DNA of 64,000 nt from Parabacteroides sp. Marseille-P3160. GTDB taxonomy: Bacteria; Bacteroidota; Bacteroidia; Bacteroidales; Tannerellaceae. Below the pieces are notes generated by a model. That model had not been told where the DNA came from. It ran no database searches and was given only the letters and a program-made list of their open reading frames with translations. Positions 8,948 to 17,973 of the stretch are shown in pieces. Both the position numbers and the translations under genes were made by a program. The stretch spans positions 4,100,548 to 4,164,547 of the forward strand of contig NZ_LT799418.1 of NCBI RefSeq assembly GCF_900162725.1. The letters are read 5' to 3'. Every line of letters starts with the position of its first letter. The first letter of the stretch is position 1.

Positions 8948-10027
8948 ATGAATACGAAAAACAAAATTCTCACTGTCGGTTTGCTACTATTAAGCCTGTC
9001 CGCCGTAGCGCAAACGAAAGTGACGAAAAAAATAGCAGCCAAAAGCAACGATTACGGCGTGACTTACTTACTTCCAAAAACATCGCTGATCATAGATGTG
9101 GAGGTCATTAAAAAAACATATAAGTCGGGAATTTATTACCAATATGCAGAAAAATACTTAGGTGTAAAAGATGTCATAACGGAAGATAAAGTCACTTATG
9201 AATTGGGGAAGATTAGCCTGATCAACAAAGGGATACCCAATCCGGAGAATACTTACCTCGTTACTTTCAAGCCGGGTACCGTCGCTCCTTATGCTTATCT
9301 GACGGAAGACGGACTGCTCTGTACGATTAATGCCGAATATACTCCTCCTGCGGAATCCGCTCTCGAAGCAGTGAAAAAAGCGGGACTGCCTAAAGAAAAG
9401 GCTGTCGATCCTTCCGTTTTTACGGAAGAACTGTTGATGGCAGGCTCGACTGCCCGCCAGGCTGAAGTTGCCGCCAAACAGGTCTACCGGATCAGAGAAA
9501 GCCGGATGGATATCCTTACGGGTGAATCAGACAACTTACCGCCCGATGGCGAAGCGATGAAATTAGTTATTCAACAATTGGAAGAACAGGAAAGGGGGCT
9601 TACCAACTTATTTACCGGCACAATCACCAAAGAAGTAAGCCATTATGACGTAACAGTCATTCCCACAGGAGATTTGGAAAAGGAAGTGCTTTTCCGTTTT
9701 TCCGAATTACTGGGTATTCTGGATGCAGACGATTTAGGTGGCGCTCCGGTCTATATCAACCTGAAAACTACCGAACGTGCCCCGCAGCTTGATCCGAAAG
9801 AGGCGGAGAAGAAAGAAAAGTCGATGAAAGGCGTAATCTACAACGTTCCCGGAAAAGCGGAGGCGGAAATTGTGTACAATAACAAACCGCTTTATAAAGG
9901 AGAAACGTTGATCGTTCAATTCGGTTCACAAGAAAGCCTGGCGCCTGTCATTCTGGAAGATAAGAAAATGCCGGTTAAAGTATTCTTCTACCCTGAAACC
10001 GGAGCCATTAAACAGATTATTCAATAA
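8948..10027 (+). CDS. DUF4831 family exported protein
   Basis: A 359-residue protein with a Sec signal peptide (ending LSAVAQ, about residue 22). It resembles the DUF4831 family of Bacteroidetes: an N-terminal part with YLLPKTSLIIDVEVIKKTY, a central LLTGESDNLPPDGEAMK-like segment and a C-terminal beta-rich part. Its function is unknown; the signal peptide implies a periplasmic or outer-membrane location. The peptide transporter follows 18 bases downstream on the same strand, so the two are probably co-transcribed. Confidence 0.8.
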   Translation: MNTKNKILTVGLLLLSLSAVAQTKVTKKIAAKSNDYGVTYLLPKTSLIIDVEVIKKTYKSGIYYQYAEKYLGVKDVITEDKVTYELGKISLINKGIPNPENTYLVTFKPGTVAPYAYLTEDGLLCTINAEYTPPAESALEAVKKAGLPKEKAVDPSVFTEELLMAGSTARQAEVAAKQVYRIRESRMDILTGESDNLPPDGEAMKLVIQQLEEQERGLTNLFTGTITKEVSHYDVTVIPTGDLEKEVLFRFSELLGILDADDLGGAPVYINLKTTERAPQLDPKEAEKKEKSMKGVIYNVPGKAEAEIVYNNKPLYKGETLIVQFGSQESLAPVILEDKKMPVKVFFYPETGAIKQIIQ

Positions 10028-10045
10028 TGTTTAAAATAAAAGCAG

Positions 10046-11557
10046 ATGTTTAAAAATCACCCTAAAGGCCTTTTGGCCGCTTCTTTAGCCAATATGGGAG
10101 AGCGCTTCGGATTCTATACAATGATGGCAATCCTCTCCCTCTTTTTAATGTCCAAATTCGGATTGGATAAAACAAACTCAGGAGTTATTTATTCGGTATT
10201 CTACTTTTCCATCTACATCTTAGCTTTGGTGGGAGGTATTATCGCCGACCGGACGAAGAATTTTAAAGGAACAATTATTACCGGAACAGTCTTGATGGCT
10301 GCCGGATACCTGATTATTGCGATTCCGAGCCCGACACCGGTGGCCAACTTGCCTTTGTTTCTGACCATCACCTGCGTCGGATTGTTTGTCATCGCTTTTG
10401 GCAACGGACTTTTCAAGGGGAATTTACAAGCATTGGTAGGACAAATGTATGACAATGAGAAATACGGGAAAATGCGTGATTCCGGATTCTCCCTGTTCTA
10501 TATGTTCATTAATATCGGAGCCATTTTTGCACCGATGTTGGCAATCTTTGTTCGTAATTGGTGGCTGGAAAGAAATGGATTCAGCTACAACTCCGACCTG
10601 TCCGCCCTTTGCCATCAACATTTGAGCGGAACATTGACACCGGAAGCCGCAGCCCGGTATCAGGAACTTGTTGCACAAGTGAGCCACGGCGAACCCGTCA
10701 ACGATTTAACGGCTTTTGCCAATACTTATCTGAACATATTCAATACCGGATTCCACTATGCATTCGGTATTGCAATCTTAGCCCTGCTTATTTCCTTGAT
10801 TATTTTCATCGTCAATAAGAAACAATTCCCGGAGCCAACCGTAAAAACAGCGGAGGAAGCTTCGAAAGCTACGAAGATGGATGTAAAAGAGGTAAAGCAA
10901 CGTCTATATGCCTTGTTTGCCGTATTCTTCGTTGTGATCTTTTTTTGGTTTTCTTTTCACCAGAACGGTTTGACATTAACCTTCTTTGCCAACGATTACA
11001 CACTCTTAAAGATAGGCCCGTGGAATATTACCACCGAGTTGTTTCAATCATTCAATCCTTTCTTTGTCGTCTTCCTGACGCCGATTGTACTTGCCTTTTT
11101 CGGTTGGTTACGCTCTAAAGATAAAGAGCCTTCCGCCCCGCGGAAGATTGCCATCGGTATGGGTATCGCAGCGACAGCCTATATCGTAATGACCTTAGGC
11201 TCCCTCGGCCTGCCTTCTTCCGAGGAAGTAAAAGCAATGGGCGGACTGCCCGATGCCCAACGGGTTACCCCTTATCTACTGATTGTGACTTACCTGATCT
11301 TAACCGTAGCGGAGCTGTTTATCAGCCCTCTGGGTATATCATTCGTATCCAAAGTCGCACCTCCCCAGTACCAGGGAATCATGCAAGGATGTTGGCTGGG
11401 AGCAACCGCATTAGGAAACCAACTTTTGGTATTCGGCGCCATTTTTTACGAAAACATTCCGATCTGGATGACGTGGATGGTCTTCGTTATAGCCTGTCTG
11501 ATTTCCATGCTTTCCATGTTGTTTATGCTTAAATGGCTGGAGCGGATTACTAAATAA
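10046..11557 (+). CDS. POT/PTR2 family proton-coupled oligopeptide transporter
   Basis: A 503-residue inner-membrane protein with about 12-14 hydrophobic segments. The N-terminal motif GERFGFYTMMAILSLFL corresponds to the conserved ExxERFxYY-type motif of proton-coupled peptide transporters, and LFYMFINIGAIFAP is the PTR2 family signature. A longer hydrophilic insertion lies around residues 170-235. The family imports di- and tripeptides with protons. It follows the DUF4831 gene closely and ends just before a strong hairpin terminator shared with the convergent carbamoyltransferase gene. Confidence 0.92.
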   Translation: MFKNHPKGLLAASLANMGERFGFYTMMAILSLFLMSKFGLDKTNSGVIYSVFYFSIYILALVGGIIADRTKNFKGTIITGTVLMAAGYLIIAIPSPTPVANLPLFLTITCVGLFVIAFGNGLFKGNLQALVGQMYDNEKYGKMRDSGFSLFYMFINIGAIFAPMLAIFVRNWWLERNGFSYNSDLSALCHQHLSGTLTPEAAARYQELVAQVSHGEPVNDLTAFANTYLNIFNTGFHYAFGIAILALLISLIIFIVNKKQFPEPTVKTAEEASKATKMDVKEVKQRLYALFAVFFVVIFFWFSFHQNGLTLTFFANDYTLLKIGPWNITTELFQSFNPFFVVFLTPIVLAFFGWLRSKDKEPSAPRKIAIGMGIAATAYIVMTLGSLGLPSSEEVKAMGGLPDAQRVTPYLLIVTYLILTVAELFISPLGISFVSKVAPPQYQGIMQGCWLGATALGNQLLVFGAIFYENIPIWMTWMVFVIACLISMLSMLFMLKWLERITK

Positions 11558-11583
11558 TCCGGAAGAAAATATTTTCAACACAG

Positions 11584-11622
11584 AATGCCCCCTTTTGTCA
11601 AATTACAAGAGGGGGCATTTTG
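11584..11622. terminator. Bidirectional hairpin terminator between POT transporter and carbamoyltransferase
   Basis: AATGCCCCC pairs with GGGGGCATT around an 18-base loop, with T runs on the plus side and A runs on the other. It lies between two convergent genes, so it can stop transcription from both sides. Confidence 0.8.
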
Positions 11623-11673
11623 CTAAGTCTTCTTCATTAGAGCTATTTCGCATCAAACGAAGAAAATTGTTTT

Positions 11674-12627
11674 TCAGAGGCTCTCCAATATTTTTTTGAG
11701 TACGGCCTGCGCGGAGATTTCGCGATTGGCAGCTTCCGGAATGACGATGCTTTGGGGGCTTTCGATCACATCGTCGGTCACGATCATGTTACGACGTACC
11801 GGAAGACAGTGCATGAAATAGGCATTATTAGTCAATGCCATTTTCTCCGTATCGACCGTCCAGGCCCGATCCGTATTAATCACCTTGCCATAATTCGGAT
11901 CGGTATAGGCAGACCAGTTCTTGGCATAAATAAAATCCGCCCCTTCAAAAGCCTTACGCTGGTCGTATTCGACTTTCGCCTTCCCGACAAAAACCGGATC
12001 GAGTTCATATCCCTCCGGATGGGTAATAACAAAGTCATAATCAGTGGCATTCATCCATTCAGCAAAACTATTTGCAACAGCCTGAGGCAACGGTTTCGGA
12101 TGCGGCGCCCAAGAAAGGACAACTTTGGGACGCGCTGTCTTTTTATACTCTTCGATGGTAATCAGGTCGGCATAGCTTTGCAACGGGTGACGCGTAGAGG
12201 CTTCCATACTAAATATCGGTCGACCGGAATATTGGATAAATTGTGATAACAACTTTTCGTCATAATCCTCCTCCTTGCTCTCGAAACGGGCAAAGGAACG
12301 CACGCCGATGATATCGCAATAGCAGCCCATCACCGGAATCGCCTCGAGTAGATGCTCCGGCTTATCGCCATCCATGATGACCCCGCGCTCGGTTTCCAAT
12401 TTCCAGGCTCCTTGATTGACATCCAATACCATGGTATTCATACCCAAATTCATGCCCGCCTTTTGTGTACTCAGACGAGTACGAAGACTGGAGTTGAAAA
12501 AGATCATCAACAACGTTTTATTCTTTCCCAACTCCGTATAACGGAACCGGTCTTTCTTTATCTCCAAAGCATCTGCAACAGCCTGTTTGAGATCTCCTAT
12601 GTCTTGTACGCAAGTAAATTGTTTCAT
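11674..12627 (-). CDS. argF': N-succinylornithine carbamoyltransferase
   Basis: A 317-residue transcarbamylase of the branch used by Bacteroides for arginine synthesis. It transfers the carbamoyl group to N-succinyl-L-ornithine instead of ornithine. FFNSSLRTRLSTQ (about 43-55) is the carbamoyl-phosphate loop, and HCLPVRR near residue 275 is the second-domain motif. Proline is at residue 90 (DGDKPEHL). A proline at this position is the residue reported to distinguish the B. fragilis succinylornithine enzyme from acetylornithine enzymes, which carry glutamate there. The gene is last in a tight minus-strand run with proB and proA, 28 bases behind proA, linking proline and arginine synthesis from glutamate. 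Confidence 0.92.
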   Translation of the reverse strand: MKQFTCVQDIGDLKQAVADALEIKKDRFRYTELGKNKTLLMIFFNSSLRTRLSTQKAGMNLGMNTMVLDVNQGAWKLETERGVIMDGDKPEHLLEAIPVMGCYCDIIGVRSFARFESKEEDYDEKLLSQFIQYSGRPIFSMEASTRHPLQSYADLITIEEYKKTARPKVVLSWAPHPKPLPQAVANSFAEWMNATDYDFVITHPEGYELDPVFVGKAKVEYDQRKAFEGADFIYAKNWSAYTDPNYGKVINTDRAWTVDTEKMALTNNAYFMHCLPVRRNMIVTDDVIESPQSIVIPEAANREISAQAVLKKILESL

Positions 12628-12655
12628 TCTATTTTTTTTTTGCTATTTTCTAATT

Positions 12656-13906
12656 TCAAGAAATGCGGGTTTGCCCCTCTCCCTCGATAATATATTTATA
12701 AGTAGTCAGTTCCGGCAAAGCCATCGGCCCGCGGGCGTGCAACTTCTGGGTACTGATTCCGATCTCTGCTCCGAAGCCGAACTGGCCGCCGTCGGTAAAG
12801 GCCGTAGAAACATTCGCATAAACACAGGCGGCGTCCACCGTTTGCTCAAACAGACGGATCGCAGTCTCCGACTCGCTGATGATGCATTCACTATGCTTGG
12901 AACCATACCGGGCGATGTGATCCAAAGCTTCCCGGATGGATGCGACAGTACGGATACTCATCTTATAATCCAGAAACTCGGTACCGTAGCTTACTTCCGT
13001 TGCCCTTTGAAGTAAAGCGGAAGGATACTGCCCGCTAAGGGCTTCATAAGCCGGTTCGTCTGCATAAATGATCACTTTGTTTTCCGCTAGCGGACGGCAA
13101 ATCGCAGGAAGGTCTTGCAAGCGATCCCGATGGATCAACAAGCAATCCAAAGCATTGCATACGCTGACACGGCGAGTCTTCGCATTATTCACGATCGCCA
13201 CGCCTTTGAGCAGGTCGCCCTCCTTGTCAAAATAGGTATGACAGATGCCCGCGCCGGTTTCGATAACCGGTACGCGCGAATATTCCCGTACGTATTGTAT
13301 CAACGATTGGCTCCCGCGGGGTATGATCAGGTCGACAAGCCCGACCGCCTCCAACAGACCGGTCGTCGCTTCCCTTCCCGGAGGAAGGAGCGTACAAACG
13401 GCCTCCGCCAATCCGTATCGTTTCAGTACCCGATGAATCAGGCTCACCAGGGCACGGTTGGAGAAGTCGGCGTCGGAACCTCCTTTCAGTATGCAAACGT
13501 TGCCGCTTTTCAGACAAAGAGAATAGACGTCGAAGGTAACATTAGGACGGGCTTCATAGATAATGCCAATCACCCCGAAAGGTACGGATACCTTCCTTAT
13601 TCTCATCCCGTTCGGACGGGTCGCCTCACTCAACGTCTGCTCGAGAGGAGAAGGCAGCAGGGCCACATTTTCCATATCCTTTGCCATTCCCTCCAATCGC
13701 TGTTCCGTCAGTTTAAGACGGTCGTATTTCGGGTCGCCGGACTGCATGCGCTTCAGATCTTTCTCATTCTCTTCCAGGATAAAAGGCAGTTGTTCCCTTA
13801 ACTCTTTTGCCGTATCCCGCAGCACCTCTCGAATCGTTTCCTCCGGAATCCTACCGGCCGAGCGGAAGGCTTGCGCCGCTTCTTTTATATAATCGAGGGT
13901 TTCCAT
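12656..13906 (-). CDS. proA: Glutamate-5-semialdehyde dehydrogenase (gamma-glutamyl phosphate reductase)
   Basis: A 416-residue cytosolic enzyme that reduces gamma-glutamyl phosphate to glutamate semialdehyde, the second step of proline synthesis. The aldehyde-dehydrogenase-like fold shows the catalytic cysteine in [15 protein letters not shown] and family motifs such as [17 protein letters not shown] chose the ATG at 13904-13906 ([12 protein letters not shown]); a TTG at 13924 would overlap proB. It follows proB by 10 bases and precedes the carbamoyltransferase gene. Confidence 0.95.
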   Translation of the reverse strand: METLDYIKEAAQAFRSAGRIPEETIREVLRDTAKELREQLPFILEENEKDLKRMQSGDPKYDRLKLTEQRLEGMAKDMENVALLPSPLEQTLSEATRPNGMRIRKVSVPFGVIGIIYEARPNVTFDVYSLCLKSGNVCILKGGSDADFSNRALVSLIHRVLKRYGLAEAVCTLLPPGREATTGLLEAVGLVDLIIPRGSQSLIQYVREYSRVPVIETGAGICHTYFDKEGDLLKGVAIVNNAKTRRVSVCNALDCLLIHRDRLQDLPAICRPLAENKVIIYADEPAYEALSGQYPSALLQRATEVSYGTEFLDYKMSIRTVASIREALDHIARYGSKHSECIISESETAIRLFEQTVDAACVYANVSTAFTDGGQFGFGAEIGISTQKLHARGPMALPELTTYKYIIEGEGQTRIS

Positions 13907-13916
13907 ATCGTTTTGC

Positions 13917-15002
13917 TTAATCAATATATAAATAATCGTAATGAATCAAAGGTTTGATGTCCCGTTGGCCGATACGTTTCTCGGCTTCCGCCTTGCTGTA
14001 ACCGGCGCATCCGACCCCGATTTGCTTCCCTTTTTCATTGATGATGCGGACGATGTCTTCTTTTTCGAAATCACCGAGAATACGGGTCACCCCCACCAGC
14101 AGCACACTGGTAGCTTGTGGGCCGCATAGCGCCTTTTCCGCCCCGGCATTAATATGCACTTCCCCTTTGGCAAAACCTTCCGAATGGGCGATCCATTTCT
14201 TAATGCTGCTGATCGGTTTTACCGAAGGAACAAACCGGGTACAGACCGTTTGGCTTCCGTCAGCCAATAGTTCCGGCAAGATATGATTCCTTCGTCCGTT
14301 GGCAATAATAACTTCGATCCCCTCGTCCGCCACCTTCCGGGCGATCCGGTATTTGGTCTGCATCCCTCCCCGGCCGAAATCCGACTTCTTCGCCTGGATA
14401 AAACTTTCCGGATCGACCTCCGCTCCGTTGATCCGGGGAATGATCCGGGAATCCGGATCCACCGGATCACCATCATAGATGCCATCTATATTACTGAGGA
14501 TCACCAGGACATCCACTCCCATCATGGCGGCAATCAAGCCTGATAATTCGTCATTGTCGGTAAACATAAGTTCCGTAACGGAAATCGTATCGTTCTCATT
14601 CACTATGGGGATCACCTTGTTTGCCAACATCACTTCCATACAGTTTTTCTGATTCAGGTAATGAGTGCGGGTGGACAGGTTCTCCTTCGTCGTCAAGACC
14701 TGCCCGCAAGCAATTCCATGTTCCCGGAAAAGCTCAAAATAACGATTGATCAACTTGGCTTGTCCGACTGCCGAATAAAGCTGCCGCGCCGAAACGGCAT
14801 CCAACTTACGGGCGGGCTTTACCTCACTCCGCCCGGAGGCGACAGCTCCGGAAGAGATCAGAACAATCTCCACGCCGGCATCCTGCAACTCCGCCACCTG
14901 ATCGACCAGGTCGGACATACGGGTAATATCCAGCGTCCCATCCTTACGCGTCAGGACGTTACTCCCTATTTTTATAGCAATGCGTGAATAGGAATAGCCC
15001 AT
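13917..15002 (-). CDS. proB: Glutamate 5-kinase with PUA domain
   Basis: A 361-residue enzyme that phosphorylates glutamate to start proline synthesis. The amino-acid-kinase domain (residues about 5-260) shows [23 protein letters not shown] and [17 protein letters not shown]. The C-terminal ~90 residues form a PUA domain. The length is normal for the full enzyme. The gene is 7 bases behind the acyl-CoA ligase gene and 10 bases ahead of proA. In the family the kinase is feedback-inhibited by proline. Confidence 0.95.
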   Translation of the reverse strand: MGYSYSRIAIKIGSNVLTRKDGTLDITRMSDLVDQVAELQDAGVEIVLISSGAVASGRSEVKPARKLDAVSARQLYSAVGQAKLINRYFELFREHGIACGQVLTTKENLSTRTHYLNQKNCMEVMLANKVIPIVNENDTISVTELMFTDNDELSGLIAAMMGVDVLVILSNIDGIYDGDPVDPDSRIIPRINGAEVDPESFIQAKKSDFGRGGMQTKYRIARKVADEGIEVIIANGRRNHILPELLADGSQTVCTRFVPSVKPISSIKKWIAHSEGFAKGEVHINAGAEKALCGPQATSVLLVGVTRILGDFEKEDIVRIINEKGKQIGVGCAGYSKAEAEKRIGQRDIKPLIHYDYLYID

Positions 15003-15009
15003 ACGATTT

Positions 15010-16671
15010 TTATTTACCGTGTTTTTCCCTTATTTCCACCCGTCGTATCTTTCCGCTGATCGTTTTGGGCAGTTCATCCACAAATTCCACAATGCGCGGG
15101 TATTTATAAGGGGCGGTCACCCGCTTTACATGATCTTGTATTTCTTTCTTCAAGGCCTCGCCTGCCTTTGCCTTATATTCGGCAGAGAGAACGATCGTCG
15201 CTTTCACCACCTGTCCGCGAATCTCGTCCGGCACCCCGGTAATCGCACACTCGACTACAGCCGGATGCGCCATAAGGGCGCTCTCCACTTCGAACGGGCC
15301 GATACGATAACCCGAACTTTTAATCACATCATCCACACGGCCTACGAACCAGTAATAGCCGTCCTCATCACGCCAGGCCACATCGCCGGTATAATATATA
15401 TGATTATGCCAGGAACCTTTGGTCAGCGCCGGGTCACGATAATATTCCTTGAATAAGCCTAAGGGCCTTCCTTTATCCGTACGCACCACGATTTGCCCCT
15501 GCTCGCCGTCTTCAGCCGGAGTTCCGTCCGGGCGTAGCAAATCTACATCATATTGCGGATTCGGCACTCCCATCGAACCGGGTTTCGGCTCCATCCACGG
15601 AAGTGTGCAAATCAATAAGGTTGTTTCGGTCTGCCCAAAACCTTCCATCAGTTTGATTCCCGTCAGTTTATAGAACGTCTCATACACGGTCGGATTCAAG
15701 GCTTCCCCCGCAATGGTACAATAGTGAAGGGAAGAGAGGTCGTATTTCGTCAGATCCTCACGGATGAGGAAACGGAAAACGGTAGGCGGCGCACATAAGG
15801 AGGTTATCTTGTACTCCTGAATCATTTGCAGCATATTAGCCGGCGTAAACTTCTCGTGGTCATAAACGAAGACCGTTGCGCCGGCAATCCATTGTCCGTA
15901 GAGTTTTCCCCAGACGGCTTTTCCCCAGCCGGTATCGGCGATGGTAAGATGTAAACTGCCTTCGTGCAGGTTATGCCAGTAACTACCGGTCACGATATGC
16001 CCTAAAGGATACGTAAAATCATGGACTACCATCTTCGGCTCGCCGGTCGTACCGGAAGTAAAATAGAGCAAAGAAAAATCATCATTGCTATTCACATGCT
16101 CCGGGCGTACAAATGGGGAGGCGGCTTCGATTCCTTCCTGAAAATCGAGGAAACCCTCAGGAACGAGCGGGCCGATTGAAACAAGTTGCTTGACGGAAGG
16201 AGATTCCGGCAGGGCGTCCTTCACATGTTTCAGGATTTCTTCTTCCCCCGCACAGACAATCATCTTTATATCGGCGGCCTTATTGCGATAGATAATATCT
16301 TTTTTCGTTAACAGATGAGTAGCGGGTATGGCCACAGCGCCAAGTTTATGCAATGCAAGGATGGAAAACCAAAACTCGTACCGGCGCTTCAGGATCAACA
16401 TCACCATATCCCCGTGCCCGATGCCGAGCGACCGGAAGTAAGAAGCGGTCGCGTCGCTTTTACGCTTCAGTTCCGCAAAGGAAAAGTCGATATGCGCCCC
16501 TTGGTCATTCGTCCAGCATAACGCTTTCTTATCCGGGGCTTCTTTTGCCCAAACATCTACGACATCATATCCGAAGTTGAAATTTTCCGGGACTTTGATT
16601 TTAAAGTTTTTGATAAAGTCTTCCTGCGACTCGAATGTTGTTTTCTCAACAAATCTTTCTAACATCTTCAT
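15010..16671 (-). CDS. AMP-dependent acyl-CoA synthetase (acetyl/medium-chain acyl-CoA ligase type)
   Basis: A 553-residue member of the acyl-adenylate-forming family. It shows the P-loop-like YFTSGTTGEPKMVVHD motif near residue 205, the WFVGRVDDVIKSSGYRIGP hinge region near 440, and the C-terminal PKTISGKIRR lysine. It would activate a carboxylic acid to acyl-CoA through an adenylate intermediate; the exact acid is not evident. It begins 4 bases behind the XRE-cupin regulator gene, which suggests that regulator senses a related metabolite. An alternative ATG lies two codons in. Confidence 0.88.
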   Translation of the reverse strand: MKMLERFVEKTTFESQEDFIKNFKIKVPENFNFGYDVVDVWAKEAPDKKALCWTNDQGAHIDFSFAELKRKSDATASYFRSLGIGHGDMVMLILKRRYEFWFSILALHKLGAVAIPATHLLTKKDIIYRNKAADIKMIVCAGEEEILKHVKDALPESPSVKQLVSIGPLVPEGFLDFQEGIEAASPFVRPEHVNSNDDFSLLYFTSGTTGEPKMVVHDFTYPLGHIVTGSYWHNLHEGSLHLTIADTGWGKAVWGKLYGQWIAGATVFVYDHEKFTPANMLQMIQEYKITSLCAPPTVFRFLIREDLTKYDLSSLHYCTIAGEALNPTVYETFYKLTGIKLMEGFGQTETTLLICTLPWMEPKPGSMGVPNPQYDVDLLRPDGTPAEDGEQGQIVVRTDKGRPLGLFKEYYRDPALTKGSWHNHIYYTGDVAWRDEDGYYWFVGRVDDVIKSSGYRIGPFEVESALMAHPAVVECAITGVPDEIRGQVVKATIVLSAEYKAKAGEALKKEIQDHVKRVTAPYKYPRIVEFVDELPKTISGKIRRVEIREKHGK

Positions 16672-16675
16672 TGCC

Positions 16676-17233
16676 TTAGTTTAATATAATTGCCAGGAAA
16701 CGGACCGGTTTGCCGTCCAGCGCTTTCATGCCATGGGGAAGTTCCGCGTTAAAATAGATGCTGTCACCTTCCTCCAACGTAACCTGTTTCTTGTTGATTT
16801 GCAGCAATACCCTGCCCTCGATGATGTAATTGTATTCCTGGCCCTTGTGCGTGTTCAGGAACATCGGGTGATCCTCCGGCTTGGGATGTACCGTAACCAT
16901 AAAAGGGTCTGCTCTCCTTTTTGAGAACCCGGCTGCCAGGGATTGGTATTTATAGGCTTTGACCCGTTCCACAGCGACGCCTTTTCCCTTACGGGTAATA
17001 AAGTAAGTGCTCATCTTCGGTTCGTCGCCGAACAAAAGAGCGGTGAGCTCAATGCCGTAGGCATGTGCGATTTTATGCAAAACACTCACCGATATATCAC
17101 TTAAACCGTCTTCCAACCGGGAATACTCTTCAAGGGACAAACCGCATGTTTTTGCCATCTCATCTTTGGAAATTTCCAATGCATCCCGCAAACCTGCGAG
17201 TCGCTCTGCAATCTGCTTGATATTTTCAGTCAT
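16676..17233 (-). CDS. XRE-family transcriptional regulator with C-terminal cupin domain
   Basis: A 185-residue DNA-binding protein. Residues about 8-65 are an XRE-type helix-turn-helix (MAKTCGLSLEEYSRLEDGLS). Residues about 105-180 are a small beta-barrel cupin (VHPKPEDHP, YNYIIEGRVLLQINKKQ, FNAELPHGMKAL) likely to bind a small ligand. It opens a run that continues with acyl-CoA ligase, proB, proA and argF', all with gaps of 28 bases or less. A perfect inverted repeat 117 bases upstream is a candidate operator for autoregulation. Confidence 0.9.
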   Translation of the reverse strand: MTENIKQIAERLAGLRDALEISKDEMAKTCGLSLEEYSRLEDGLSDISVSVLHKIAHAYGIELTALLFGDEPKMSTYFITRKGKGVAVERVKAYKYQSLAAGFSKRRADPFMVTVHPKPEDHPMFLNTHKGQEYNYIIEGRVLLQINKKQVTLEEGDSIYFNAELPHGMKALDGKPVRFLAIILN

Positions 17234-17259
17234 CCGCCTTTCAATTAGTGAATAGGCTC

Positions 17260-17267
17260 CAAAGATA
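17260..17267 (-). promoter_or_regulatory. Putative -7 element of the XRE-cupin operon
   Basis: Read on the minus strand this is TATCTTTG, an exact match to the Bacteroides -7 consensus TAnnTTTG, about 27 bases ahead of the start codon. No convincing -33 TTTG is seen at the usual distance. Confidence 0.35.
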
Positions 17268-17349
17268 TAAAAAAAGCATTAATTGTTTATCATTCCCGCT
17301 TGTGAATGATTTGATTGGGCATAGACGGATTTTCCTAAGGGTTTATCCA

Positions 17350-17380
17350 AATATATTTTTGACCGGGTCAAAAATATATT
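17350..17380. promoter_or_regulatory. Perfect 14-bp inverted repeat, candidate operator
   Basis: AATATATTTTTGAC and GTCAAAAATATATT flank a CGG centre, making a 31-base palindrome around TTGACCGGGTCAA. A further half-site (TGGTCAAAAA) follows at about 17387. A direct repeat ATTGGGTTGC lies at 17401-17410 and 17423-17432, 22 bases apart. All lie in the 309-base gap between the XRE-cupin start and the DUF1232 gene, which holds no gene. Confidence 0.6.
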
Positions 17381-17465
17381 CAACAATGGTCAAAAAGATA
17401 ATTGGGTTGCGACTTTATTAATATTGGGTTGCAGTGATCGGAATCTTGCCGCCTGTGGCATGAAA

Positions 17466-17500
17466 AAGAGTCCCGCCCACGTGGAATGAGCGGGACTCTT
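17466..17500 (-). terminator. Hairpin terminator after the DUF1232 gene
   Basis: AAGAGTCCCGC pairs with GCGGGACTCTT around a 13-base loop. On the minus strand the stem is followed by a T run. It lies 43 bases past the DUF1232 stop codon. Confidence 0.75.
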
Positions 17501-17542
17501 ATGGGTATAGACACGAATAATAGGTATAAAATTCAATTAGCT

Positions 17543-17938
17543 CTAAATAGAAGGGTTACGCAAAAGTTCTTTCAGTTTCCGATCGGCGCGCTCTTTGATG
17601 TCAAGTGTCAGGTTATCCTTCAATTCTTTCAAGAGAAGGGTCATGACAGCAAGATCATCCGTAAAACCGAGCACGGCTATAAAATCCGGAAGAATATCCA
17701 CCGGCATGATAAAGTAGCCCAACGCTCCGACGATATAAGCCTTATGTTTCAATGAAACATCGCTATCCTGCAACATATAAAACAGTTGCAACACCGGCCG
17801 CAATAGTTCGCCGCCGACTTTTTGCGCAATCCGCCTTACTTTATTCCAAAGGCGATTTTCCGAATAGAATGTTCCATAACGAACCAATTGCTCCGGAGGC
17901 TGGATTGGATATTTACGTTTATAATACAGGCTTGCCAT
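17543..17938 (-). CDS. YkvA/DUF1232 family protein
   Basis: A 131-residue protein with the DUF1232 signature YIVGALGYFIMPVDILPDFI around residues 65-90, a hydrophobic stretch that probably associates with the membrane. The family is widespread and of unknown function. It lies 35 bases past the start of the upstream sigma-operon's last gene (stop at 17974) and is followed by a terminator, so it could be the final gene of that transcript. Confidence 0.85.
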   Translation of the reverse strand: MASLYYKRKYPIQPPEQLVRYGTFYSENRLWNKVRRIAQKVGGELLRPVLQLFYMLQDSDVSLKHKAYIVGALGYFIMPVDILPDFIAVLGFTDDLAVMTLLLKELKDNLTLDIKERADRKLKELLRNPSI

Positions 17939-17973
17939 TTTCTTTGTTTATAACGAATAAACAAAGATAAGAT

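Noticed and set aside
13115-13801. Plus-strand frame of 228 residues
   Set aside because: Lies wholly antisense to proA, a well-supported enzyme gene.
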